From CAYPIE01 sp964410665 (GTDB taxonomy: Bacteria; Planctomycetota; Planctomycetia; Gemmatales; Gemmataceae): DNA of 64,000 nucleotides. The stretch lies in assembly GCA_964410665.1 (NCBI GenBank), contig CAYPIE010000021.1:1-64000 (forward strand), read 5' to 3'. The position numbers and the translations under genes are program-made. Every line of letters begins with the position of its first letter. Position 1 is the stretch's first letter. The notes under the pieces are model-generated. The model was not told the DNA's origin, ran no database searches, and saw only the letters and a program-made list of their open reading frames with translations. Positions 1 to 8,399 of the stretch are shown here, in pieces.

Positions 1-538
1 TCCCCAGGTTGAAGATCCCACCCCCGAGTCCCGCCGAACCACCGCCCCCGAACGCCCCGTCACCCCCGTCAAACCCGGCCGCCACTCCCCCAGAAAGGGT
101 CAACGTCTCCAGCCGTAGTCGCGCACCAGGAATGACATGGAACAGCCGAAACTCCGCCGCCTCGCTGTCCCGCAGGATCCGGATGCCGTTGCCGGTGATG
201 GTGATGTCGGTGCTGATCGAAAGTGCGGTCGGACCAACCTCCTGATCGTCCAGGCCGGTGTCGAACTCGATCAACGCCACCGTCTGGTCCCCGCTGACCA
301 ACAAGGGATCAGCAAAAGTGATTGTATCGGCTCCGTCCCCGGCCGTAGACCCGTCCACGCTGATGTCCGTATTGGCCGCCTGGATGGCTTCGCGGAGTGT
401 GACCATGCCGTCGACGTCCGTGTTATCGGCCAGGCTGGTCACCGTGATCAGGGCCGGGGCGGTTCGGTCTTCGAGCAAGTCGACAAGGGGCCGGAAGTGG
501 GTGCGAGGGCGAGTGGGGAAGACCGGGTGGGCGTTCAT
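1..538 (-). CDS. Secreted CSLREA / parallel beta-helix type protein (partial, 3' end outside window)
   Basis: An open frame starts at ATG 538 and runs off the left edge (about 179 codons). GAGGTG lies 7 bases upstream, a good ribosome site. The product begins MNAHPVFPTRPRTHFRPL and then carries LEDRTAP, the short motif planctomycetes place near the N-terminus of large exported proteins. It is followed by ITVTSLADNTDVDG and TLREAIQAANT, the CSLREA-type start of bacterial right-handed beta-helix surface proteins. A Gly-rich stretch (GGDGAFGGGGSAGLGGGIFN) fits the first rungs of such a helix. The likely role is a cell-surface or secreted structural protein; no enzymatic function can be read. The family start is clear, but the total length and C-terminal domains are outside the window. 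Confidence 0.75.
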   Translation of the reverse strand, partial: MNAHPVFPTRPRTHFRPLVDLLEDRTAPALITVTSLADNTDVDGMVTLREAIQAANTDISVDGSTAGDGADTITFADPLLVSGDQTVALIEFDTGLDDQEVGPTALSISTDITITGNGIRILRDSEAAEFRLFHVIPGARLRLETLTLSGGVAAGFDGGDGAFGGGGSAGLGGGIFNLG

Positions 539-577
539 CAGACAACACCTCGCTGGATGAATAAACAGGGAAGCGAG

Positions 578-594
578 ATAATTTGGGAAATTAT
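578..594. promoter_or_regulatory. AT-rich inverted repeat upstream of the CSLREA gene
   Basis: ATAATTT-GGG-AAATTAT is a perfect 7-bp inverted repeat, 40 bases upstream of the start codon at 538, in otherwise GC-rich DNA. The position suits a promoter or operator. No protein is known to bind it; assignment is by position and symmetry only. Confidence 0.3.
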
Positions 595-687
595 GGGGAT
601 CTTAACAGCCCAACGTCGCCCCGAAAAGACCTTTTGGGATGGTAAAGTCTGCATTGGCTGTCGCTGGTCGCTCAAACCCGCTCAATT

Positions 688-759
688 GGCCGAACACCCA
701 ACCGACCTTTCCGCGGCAGCACTCCCAATACTGCGGAAGGGGCGGTTGGGTGTTCGGCC
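688..759 (-). terminator. Long hairpin after the barrel protein gene
   Basis: Positions 688-704 and 743-759 form a perfect 17-bp inverted repeat (arm starts GGCCGAACACCC). An inner arm pair CTTTCCGC / GCGGAAGG extends the stem with mismatches. It lies 14 bases after the stop of the minus-strand gene 773-2302. There is no T-run on either strand, so it may be a GC-rich terminator or an RNA-stabilising 3' end. Confidence 0.55.
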
Positions 760-772
760 CCTAGGGCATCCC

Positions 773-2302
773 TTAGAATCGGTAGTTAAACAGAACGCCG
801 GCTTCGAGTTCGTTGGGTCTCGGTCCGGTGACGGGGGCGCCCACATTGAGACCTAGGGTGCCACGTCGTCCGATTCCGAAAAACACCCCACCAAGGAGGT
901 TGACGATATCCGAAGAGCCGACCGGTACATCCCGGATCCCCCGGTTGTTCAGTGGGGTGTTCACATGCACCTCAAAGACCGGCACGATCGAACTCAGCCA
1001 GCTGCAGCGGTTCTCGTAGAGGATGTAGCCCAGCTGCACGTCGTTGAAAAAGAAGGTGGTGTCACGGTCATCGGTCGGTACCGCCACCGAGGAGAAGAAC
1101 TGCATGAACGCCCGGTCCCCTGCCAAACGCCCGCCCAGCCAGGGTTGCAGCATGGTCGGATGAACCTCGGGCATCAAGGAGGTAAATGTCACCGACCCAC
1201 CACTGGGGGCAGTGACCAACAAGCCGCCGGAAAACACGCTACCTCCGGTAAGGATGTTCCCCGTCATGGGCCGATCATCGGCCCAGAACAAGAACTTGAA
1301 CAACACGCTGATGTCGCCAAAGCCATCCTGTTCGGTGAAGTCATCCCCGGTGATCTGCAAGATCGGGACACGCAGGCCCACCGAGGCATTGCCGTTGAAG
1401 AAGGTCTTTTCAAAACCGAAGACGGTCCGGTTGACATCAATGTCCTGCAAACCGGGGTTGAGGCTGCCCAGGACGTCACTGAAATAGTTGTAGGTCACAT
1501 ACAAGCGGTCGACCGGTCGCGGCGTCTCGTTCTCGGCGACCTTGAAGGCCCCACGGACCACGTTGACCGGCAAGGTCGGGATGGCGTCAAAGGCAGTCAC
1601 CGCCGCGATGGACTGCAGAGGCACCCCGGCCGGGATGGTCTGACCCGCCTGGGGGCCGGAGCGGATCACTACCGGCTGATCAAACACCGTTCCAGGGGGA
1701 AAGACACGGGTCTCAAAGGCGGGGATGGTGAAGCGGCCAATGCCCGGGGCAAAACCGCTGACCGGGATGGTGGTGGTGGTCAGCACCCCGGCATCGCCCA
1801 TCACCGGCAGGGCGAAGCCTTCTCCGCCGCCGGTCCCCGTGGTTCCGGTGCCGCCCAGCGCGAACTGGGACGCCCCGCCTAGATCATCCATCGAAACCGG
1901 AGAGGTCGGCTCGGTGCCCGTGGATGGGGTTTCGGAGGGGGCCGTTCCCGGTGCCGTGGTGCTGGGGGAGGAGGTTGACGGCGTCGATCCGGGTACGCCT
2001 GGAGATGGGCGTTCATAACCGGGAGGGGAGGTTGACGGCGTCGATCCGGGTACGCCTGGAGATGGGCGTTCATAACCGGGCGGCGGCTCTGGCAGTGGCG
2101 GGAATCCGCCACTGGATCCGGGGAGGGGGGCATATGGTGAAACCCGCGGGAGAGGCTTCGGTGCATACGGTGAAGGATGCGGCTGGACCGGACAGGGGTG
2201 AACACACGACGGGGGTTGACCCCAGAGCAGGGGAGTCCAGCAAATCCATACCGCCACAGGTATCCCCCAAGCGCCCCGCGTAAGTCGGTGGCTCTTCCCC
2301 AT
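773..2302 (-). CDS. Predicted outer-membrane beta-barrel protein with Pro-rich N-terminus (paralog A)
   Basis: 509 residues from ATG 2302, chosen because AGGAGG lies 7 bases upstream; a longer frame to 2323 would include the ribosome site. A signal peptide (hydrophobic GIPVAVWICWTPLLWG) is followed by a Pro/Ser/Thr linker of about 120 residues containing two copies of a 19-residue repeat. A conserved block GGASQFALGGTGTTGTGGG comes next. The C-terminal half has alternating hydrophobic strands and ends in NYRF, the terminal Phe expected of outer-membrane barrels. The plus-strand protein at 8400-9695 shares the GGASQF block, the layout and the terminal Phe, so the two are paralogs. The likely role is an outer-membrane pore or surface protein of a planctomycete-specific family I cannot name; no substrate can be inferred. 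Confidence 0.6.
   Translation of the reverse strand: MGKSHRLTRGAWGIPVAVWICWTPLLWGQPPSCVHPCPVQPHPSPYAPKPLPRVSPYAPLPGSSGGFPPLPEPPPGYERPSPGVPGSTPSTSPPGYERPSPGVPGSTPSTSSPSTTAPGTAPSETPSTGTEPTSPVSMDDLGGASQFALGGTGTTGTGGGEGFALPVMGDAGVLTTTTIPVSGFAPGIGRFTIPAFETRVFPPGTVFDQPVVIRSGPQAGQTIPAGVPLQSIAAVTAFDAIPTLPVNVVRGAFKVAENETPRPVDRLYVTYNYFSDVLGSLNPGLQDIDVNRTVFGFEKTFFNGNASVGLRVPILQITGDDFTEQDGFGDISVLFKFLFWADDRPMTGNILTGGSVFSGGLLVTAPSGGSVTFTSLMPEVHPTMLQPWLGGRLAGDRAFMQFFSSVAVPTDDRDTTFFFNDVQLGYILYENRCSWLSSIVPVFEVHVNTPLNNRGIRDVPVGSSDIVNLLGGVFFGIGRRGTLGLNVGAPVTGPRPNELEAGVLFNYRF
1971..2080. repeat. 57-bp tandem repeat, two copies, inside a coding region
   Basis: Copies at 1971-2023 and 2028-2080 are identical over 53 bases at a 57-base period. 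They encode a duplicated 19-residue unit (PPGYERPSPGVPGSTPSTS) in the Pro-rich linker of the barrel protein. Because the period is a multiple of three, copy-number change would lengthen the linker without a frameshift. Confidence 0.85.
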
Positions 2303-2519
2303 TGGTGATCCTCCTTGATCCACCCGGGTTGGCGACTAGGCGACAACCTGGTCGCCTTTCCTATTCTCTGCAAAGGGATATCGACCGCCAGAAACCAGGC
2401 AACCAGGGGAAACCGGTCGATCTACACAACGCAGCAGACCGGTTGTTTGTGTCCCGCAGGCTGTACCGAGAAGGACGGCCAGATCATCAACTCATTTGCT
2501 ACGAGATCTGCGAGTCGAC

Positions 2520-5500
2520 TCAAGCGTCTGACCCGCCCAGCCGAAGAGGCCCGACCGGCGAAGGCACTTCCGGCGTTAGCTGGATGCCGGGTTGGTTTTG
2601 CAGCAGCTGCTTAAGCGTCTTGGTAACCTCGTGTAGCTCACGAACGCCATTACCGATTGCCGTGCCCAGACTACGAAGCAACTGCGGTTGCGGGTTGAGG
2701 TTCGCTGCGGCTGGCTGCGTACTCACCCGCAAGCGGGCGACGTTGGTCAGCCCTGTGGGCCAAACCTGGATCTTGTCGAGCTCGTTGGCCGCCCCCGAGC
2801 GTGCTTGCTGCATGCTCCGCTGGGTTTTCACGTCTAAGAGCAGCAGCTGCGCCCCGCGAAACTGCTTAAAGCGAGCCGCTAGTTGTTCACAGTCGATCAT
2901 CTTCTTTGGATCGTTCCAGATTTCTCCGAGGGGCAACACCAAATAGTGCCCTTCTGCAGTGATGCGTTCTTTGCCCAGGAAGTACAACAGGATGACCTCA
3001 TTGGCGAAATCGTCTAGGCCGGCTCTTTCGCGGGCCTTGATCGCGGCTTCGATCTTGTAGAGGGTCCGATACACCTCACTCAATTTGGGCCGCTCTGTGG
3101 AACCGACCAGCGGCGGATAAATCTCGACCTCTGTGAAGGCGGGTGACTCGTATCGGACCTGCCGGGCGGTCGCAACGCGGTCCCCCGGCGGCTTGCGGCG
3201 AATCTTGAGGGCTTTCATCGCTTGTTCCTGGAACTTCGCGCCATCTTTGACGTTGACACCCACGAGCAGCAAGTGGAGCCGCTGCCGCAGTACTGGCCGC
3301 GTGCATTCCTCGACCCGACATCGCTGATGACTGTCATTAGCCAGCGGCAGGTTGTTGACCGAAAGATGGATGGTGTTGTTCCGTGCCCGGTCGAGCACGA
3401 TTCGAAGACGAAAGGGGCGTTCCCGCGAAGATCGTCCGACCGGGATGCGGATCGGCACCCTGCGGAAGCCATTGACCATCACCTCCAGCCGCAGGTCACG
3501 CCGCTTGCGGTCGGGGTTGTCTTCATCCTGCCACACTAACTTGCCGATGAGATCAAGTTGACCGCTCTGGGTCCGCGGGACGCGCACCACCCCGTTCGCT
3601 CCTATCTCGACGACATAAGCTTCCTGTGGGTTTTTCGGGTTCACCAGTTGCTCAAGCACCAGCCTCGGTAAGGCAGGCCGCATATTGTACAGACGTTCGG
3701 ACTTCGCCAGCGGTCCCCGCTGGTTGGCAGCTTCGATCACAAACGTGTTTCTCACTCCCCGATCCAGTCGTAGTTCGGTGTCGACCTCCAGACGATGCTG
3801 GCCATCGGTGGCGCGCTCGGCCTTGCCGACATCGATCGTCTGGACGACCCTGCCCTGTTTCTTCACCTCGACCCGAGTGATCGGGGTCTGCTGCGAAAGC
3901 ACGGTGAACCGCAGCCGTACCCGTGAGGTCGCAACCGTCTGCTCGCGGAGCCCCTCGAACAACAACTCGGGTGGCGGGAACACTGGCGTATGCTTGATGG
4001 TAAATCTCTGAGGTGCTACGCTCCGCCCGTCAGCGTTCTCCACCGCTAGAGCCAGCGGGTTGTTCCCCTCGGTCAGCCCTTCGATCTTCCCACGCAACTG
4101 CCACAGAGCCATCCCCTTGGGGAGTTCCATCGGAGGCATCGCGATCCGGGTAAACGCCGCAGCCGGCCATTGCTGCACGCGGCGTCGGCCACGCAAGAGG
4201 GTCCCCTGTAGTGGGGGCAAATCAGCCGGGGTTTGCACCATGGCCGCGAAGCCAATGCGGCTCTCTTTGGTCTTCTTGGCCTCGAGCTGCACCACGACGA
4301 CCTCCGGTGGTTGGCGGAAGAAGACCTCGCGAGTGCGAACTTGTTCAGCCCCAAAGCGGTTCCATAAGCGAACCTTGATCATGTTGCGGCCCGGTCGGAG
4401 AGTGACTTTCGTCGTCCACGCTTGGCGTTCTTTACGGGCGGTAAACCGCTTGGGCGCAGCCACGGGCTGATCGTTGAGCGTGATCTGTCCGGTAAAGGGC
4501 TGCGGGTCGGTCACGGGGAACAACCAGACCTCGACTGGGATGGCGGGCTGGTCCTTCCCTGCGATCAAAGTCTCTTGGTCGGTGGGGGACTTTACCTCCG
4601 GTTCGGGTACGCGGGGCCGATAACGTAGGGTGATGTCGGTCTTGGCAAGAGGACTGTTGGCAGTCTTGGCTCGGATGGTAAGCGACTGATCCCCCGGTTG
4701 TAACCGGAACGTCTCTTTGATCCGAACCCCAGGTTGCATCGGCCTGGCCAAGTTGCGGGGGTTGTCCTCGCCCAGCTGGGCCTCGGCTTGAGTCAGAGGC
4801 TTCCCGGCAAGGATCTCCCCGATCAAAGTGACCTGAGGCTCCCGGACTAATAGTGGCTGGCCCGGGTCAATAGCGAGCAGATCGTTGACCATCGGCAGCT
4901 GCACCCCCTGCAGCAGGATCCGCGGGGCGGGCTGTGGGTCCGGTTGGTAATCGACCTGAATCACCCGACGGGCTGTCTCCTTGATTCGCTCGGCTTCCGA
5001 GGCCTTGGTGTGATATGCCACGATCTCTAGCTGATTCTGACCTTTGTTCAGTCGCAGTCGCTTGAGATCGATCTTCGGCGAGTCAAGCTTCTGCCATGCT
5101 TGCTGATTCCAGCGGACCCGCACAGTCAGCGGTTCGTCGGCCACACCTGGGGTGACCCGCCCTTGGATGGCGAACACCGGTTCGTCCTGCTTGACGAGCA
5201 CACGGGTCACGGTGGGGTGGATTGTCTGAGCTTTGGTCGCGTTGACCCACTGCTCAGCCAGGGTGATTTGTGGCGCCGGAGGTTGGTAGTGGAGGGTCAA
5301 CCGGGTCGTGAGGGTCTTCACCGAGGGTTCACGGATCTGCAGGCGAACCCGGTACTCGTGCGAGCCTCGTGCCAGCTCGGAGACTGGAACGCGAAAAACC
5401 CCTTCACCCGGCTGACTTTGGGAGGCGTTAAAGGATTGGGCGGCTCCCGCCTGCACCTGCCAAGTCGGCGGATCAAACTGGAAGGGTTGGAAGGCCTGGT

Positions 5501-8078
5501 TCATGATGCGAAGCGTCAACACGCCCTCGCGTTGCCGCACCCGATAGGTGAATTCGCCCAGAGGTTCCGTCGCACCGAAGTCCTCGGGCTGCAAGTTTAG
5601 GTCGGTGTCGTCGGGCAAGTTGTCCTGGTCCCAGGCCTTCAGCGCCCGGATCAGGTCGGCCTCTCGGGTCAGGTAGCCGACCAGGTTGCGGCGAAGATAT
5701 TCGCGACGATACGCTGCGGTGGGAGCGAACTGTGGTGGCAGATCCGGTCGAACAGGATTATGGTGCCAGCCGACGAGCGTTTCGATCAACCGATCGGAGC
5801 GGTCGTACGGCCCGTGGGGGGACCAGGCGATCCAGGATCGGTCGGCCCCATTTCCTTGGAAAGCTAGCGTCACCAGCGGCTTCTGCTCATCCACCGCCTG
5901 GGCAACCGTGAACCGAACGTCCCGGGCTGGCTGGTTGGCCGGTTGGATCCGCAGGGTCACTGTCTGACCTGGCTTCTCCTGAAAGATGCTCTGGTAATAG
6001 CGCAGGGCCTTGGCGTAGGAGACCAGTTTGCCATTCTTGATCCGGCCCAGAAGAATGCCCGCTTGCAGAGATGGGTCCGAAGCCTGGGAAACCACGATCT
6101 TACCGTCCTGGTCCTTCACATAGAGATCCTTGATCACACCTCGCCGACCGAGCAGGTCGGGCAAGTCGGCCAGCGACCACAGGTTGACGGTGTAGTCATC
6201 AGCTACGGAGGCGAGAAGGCGGCCATCCGGAGAGAACGCCAGGCCCCGGATGAGGCCATCATGACCGGTGAAGCGACGGATCAACTGCCCCGTGGCAGCG
6301 TCGTAAAGATGCAAAAGCGGCAGTCCTTCGGCATCCCGCAGTGCCACTGCCAAAACCGGAGGCTGCTGGGGTCTGGGCTGGCGAATGCGAACCGTTTCCC
6401 GGCCGATCCACTGATTCTTGCCTAGGTTGAGCTCGATCGGGTTTTGCTGGGGGGGAACCACCCACAGCTTGGACCGTTCTTGTTGACGGAGACGCCACTG
6501 CCAGGTCGGCTTCGGTCCTCGGGTCGGTTCCCACGCTTGCACATCCGTTTCCCACGTCCGCTCCTCAAGGGCAAACACACCGGACGGAGACTTCGCCCCT
6601 TTCTCGCTCAGGAGTAAGCCGAGCGTCCGCCGCGCGGCATCGTCCGATTTGCGGCGGGTAAACTGTACCTTCGCGAAGCGCGGGCTCTTGGTATGAATGG
6701 TCTGCTGCGGTCGAGTGTCCCCAGCCAAAAGGCGATCGGTTGGAAAAATACAGAGGGAATTGTCGGGATACCCACCGACCACGAGGGTTCTGCCATCTGG
6801 CGTTGCGGCAAGGATCGGTTCCTGATCCCCCGGTTCCCAGCCTTCCCATAGGGTGATTGCCCGAGTCGCCATGGGCAGCCGGCGATTCTGAACAAGCGGG
6901 CCGAGCAACAGCCGGATGCTGTAGAGACTCCGCCCGGTTTTATCACGCTCGATTTGGCGACAAATCAAGGCAACCTGTTCCGGGGGGGTTACCTGTCTAG
7001 CCCGTACCAACGCCAGGCGGCGGGGAATGAGGGCATGGCTAGGCGGCAGATCGGGCGCGACCCAGTGGTCCAGCTCGTTCTCCGGTTGCCCCTTCGGGCC
7101 CCAAACCCGGAACTGAGCAGGGATGCCATCTCCGCGAGCGACCCTGAGGCTGGCGGTCAGCAGTCGATTCCCCGGCAAAGTTAGCATCGCGTCATTATGT
7201 GGGCCATCCACGCGCGCACGAACCTGCTCACCCGCAGGGTCCCAGAGGTGGAGTGTTCCTTTGGACTGCCGGCTAAGAAACTTTGGGGTGGATTCCCAGG
7301 CAACCGCGACCGTCAATCGGTCGGGCTCAGTACTGGCCTGGACGACCGCCAGTGCGGGTAAGATCGGTGAAGCTCTTAGCAGGCCCTTCGTTTGGATTTC
7401 TGCAGAGACAGCTCGTTGTTCTCCTGTGGACACGTCCCAGAGCCGCAGGCGACCCACGCTTGCACCACCTCTCGGAGGAGACTCATGCGCCACCGAGACC
7501 AATCGAAGCGCACCATCTGGTTTCGTACGCGGGGCAAAGGCCAGATTCCATACCGGGCCTCGGTGCCCTCGCAAAACCTTCAAGCGCTGCAGTTGCAGGT
7601 CATAGAGGTAGATGGTGCCCTGCTCTTCGAGCATCGCTTCGGACATTACCAACTTCTTGGGGACCAGCACACCTTGACGGCGGTAGCCAGCGGCACTGCT
7701 GATCAAGCTGTTCCCGGCCGTCGCCAACCAGCGGCCGTCCGGTGAGACGCGCACCGTGTTGAGCACTCCGAGCCGACCAGGCCCTAAAGGCACCCGCAGG
7801 GTCAAACGCGGTTCGGCAACATAGTTGCCCCGCCGCCGCACAAAGACCTGAACCCGCTTATCAAAGCCGACCACGTAAAGCCTGTCCCCATTCGGACTGA
7901 ATGCACAGGCGGTTACCAGCGTCCTGGGTGCGGCCCCATCGAGCCGCATGATCGGCTCAGACTTGGTGTCAGGACGGGGCCTATTTCGACGTTTCTGGTC
8001 TTCACCCCTTAAGTCAGCCAGGGGCCCCAGGCCGCCAAGCAGCAGCCACGTCAACAAACAGGTTGCACGGATCATCAT
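2520..8078 (-). CDS. Giant WD40-repeat protein with degenerate caspase-like C-terminal domain
   Basis: 1,852 residues from ATG 8078 (AGG 5 bases upstream; the frame stays open to 8207, with another ATG at 8099). It starts with a signal peptide (MMIRATCLLTWLLLGGLGPL). Roughly residues 30-680 hold WD40-type propeller units such as LAFSPDGRLLASVADDYTVN. A small domain with WIAWSPHGPYD and GWHHN follows, a motif common in bacterial caspase-WD40 proteins. About 700 residues of repeated beta-sandwich-like units come next. The last 250 residues begin LHLLLVGVN and have a caspase-like layout, but LLYFLGKERI stands where a catalytic GHG is expected and LLLLDVKTQRS stands where a DxCxSG is expected. 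It is therefore probably a non-catalytic scaffold outside the inner membrane. The propeller call is firm; the pseudo-caspase call is inferred from motif order. Confidence 0.7.
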   Translation of the reverse strand: MMIRATCLLTWLLLGGLGPLADLRGEDQKRRNRPRPDTKSEPIMRLDGAAPRTLVTACAFSPNGDRLYVVGFDKRVQVFVRRRGNYVAEPRLTLRVPLGPGRLGVLNTVRVSPDGRWLATAGNSLISSAAGYRRQGVLVPKKLVMSEAMLEEQGTIYLYDLQLQRLKVLRGHRGPVWNLAFAPRTKPDGALRLVSVAHESPPRGGASVGRLRLWDVSTGEQRAVSAEIQTKGLLRASPILPALAVVQASTEPDRLTVAVAWESTPKFLSRQSKGTLHLWDPAGEQVRARVDGPHNDAMLTLPGNRLLTASLRVARGDGIPAQFRVWGPKGQPENELDHWVAPDLPPSHALIPRRLALVRARQVTPPEQVALICRQIERDKTGRSLYSIRLLLGPLVQNRRLPMATRAITLWEGWEPGDQEPILAATPDGRTLVVGGYPDNSLCIFPTDRLLAGDTRPQQTIHTKSPRFAKVQFTRRKSDDAARRTLGLLLSEKGAKSPSGVFALEERTWETDVQAWEPTRGPKPTWQWRLRQQERSKLWVVPPQQNPIELNLGKNQWIGRETVRIRQPRPQQPPVLAVALRDAEGLPLLHLYDAATGQLIRRFTGHDGLIRGLAFSPDGRLLASVADDYTVNLWSLADLPDLLGRRGVIKDLYVKDQDGKIVVSQASDPSLQAGILLGRIKNGKLVSYAKALRYYQSIFQEKPGQTVTLRIQPANQPARDVRFTVAQAVDEQKPLVTLAFQGNGADRSWIAWSPHGPYDRSDRLIETLVGWHHNPVRPDLPPQFAPTAAYRREYLRRNLVGYLTREADLIRALKAWDQDNLPDDTDLNLQPEDFGATEPLGEFTYRVRQREGVLTLRIMNQAFQPFQFDPPTWQVQAGAAQSFNASQSQPGEGVFRVPVSELARGSHEYRVRLQIREPSVKTLTTRLTLHYQPPAPQITLAEQWVNATKAQTIHPTVTRVLVKQDEPVFAIQGRVTPGVADEPLTVRVRWNQQAWQKLDSPKIDLKRLRLNKGQNQLEIVAYHTKASEAERIKETARRVIQVDYQPDPQPAPRILLQGVQLPMVNDLLAIDPGQPLLVREPQVTLIGEILAGKPLTQAEAQLGEDNPRNLARPMQPGVRIKETFRLQPGDQSLTIRAKTANSPLAKTDITLRYRPRVPEPEVKSPTDQETLIAGKDQPAIPVEVWLFPVTDPQPFTGQITLNDQPVAAPKRFTARKERQAWTTKVTLRPGRNMIKVRLWNRFGAEQVRTREVFFRQPPEVVVVQLEAKKTKESRIGFAAMVQTPADLPPLQGTLLRGRRRVQQWPAAAFTRIAMPPMELPKGMALWQLRGKIEGLTEGNNPLALAVENADGRSVAPQRFTIKHTPVFPPPELLFEGLREQTVATSRVRLRFTVLSQQTPITRVEVKKQGRVVQTIDVGKAERATDGQHRLEVDTELRLDRGVRNTFVIEAANQRGPLAKSERLYNMRPALPRLVLEQLVNPKNPQEAYVVEIGANGVVRVPRTQSGQLDLIGKLVWQDEDNPDRKRRDLRLEVMVNGFRRVPIRIPVGRSSRERPFRLRIVLDRARNNTIHLSVNNLPLANDSHQRCRVEECTRPVLRQRLHLLLVGVNVKDGAKFQEQAMKALKIRRKPPGDRVATARQVRYESPAFTEVEIYPPLVGSTERPKLSEVYRTLYKIEAAIKARERAGLDDFANEVILLYFLGKERITAEGHYLVLPLGEIWNDPKKMIDCEQLAARFKQFRGAQLLLLDVKTQRSMQQARSGAANELDKIQVWPTGLTNVARLRVSTQPAAANLNPQPQLLRSLGTAIGNGVRELHEVTKTLKQLLQNQPGIQLTPEVPSPVGPLRLGGSDA

Positions 8079-8399
8079 TTCGACCTGGGTTGTGAACATC
8101 GTAACATTGCTACCAGGATGATGATATTCTGCCGCATGGACCGGACGGCGGTCAAATCCCAGGCACAGATGCCGACAATCCATGGCTCCTGGAACAAAAA
8201 CCTGCAAACTGCTGCAACCCGCATGTCCGCGCCAGACGGTTATCCAGCTCTCCTGGCTTATCCGGCGAATGCACCCTGACTACACCGCGCCCGCTTGGCT
8301 CGTCGATATAGCAAACCAGAGAAAACCGCGAATCCTGGTCCTGGAGGCAATCTCGGGACCAACCGTACGCCCAGCAAGGACGATCAAGGAGGATCGGTC
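8079..8399. other. Divergent intergenic region
   Basis: This stretch separates the minus-strand WD40 gene from the plus-strand barrel gene and must hold both promoters. I see no convincing -35/-10 pair, repeat or RNA gene. Its right end carries the strong ribosome site AAGGAGG for the gene at 8400. The left third could be coding if the WD40 gene starts further upstream. Confidence 0.4.

Noticed and set aside
965..1882. Long plus-strand open frame (305 codons) opposite the barrel gene
   Set aside because: It lies wholly antisense to a gene with signal peptide, ribosome site and paralog; composition is a GC-bias shadow.
2338..2363. AGGCGAC-AACCTG-GTCGCCT hairpin followed by T residues on the plus strand
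   Set aside because: It would terminate plus-strand transcription, but no plus-strand gene precedes it; genes on both sides are on the minus strand.
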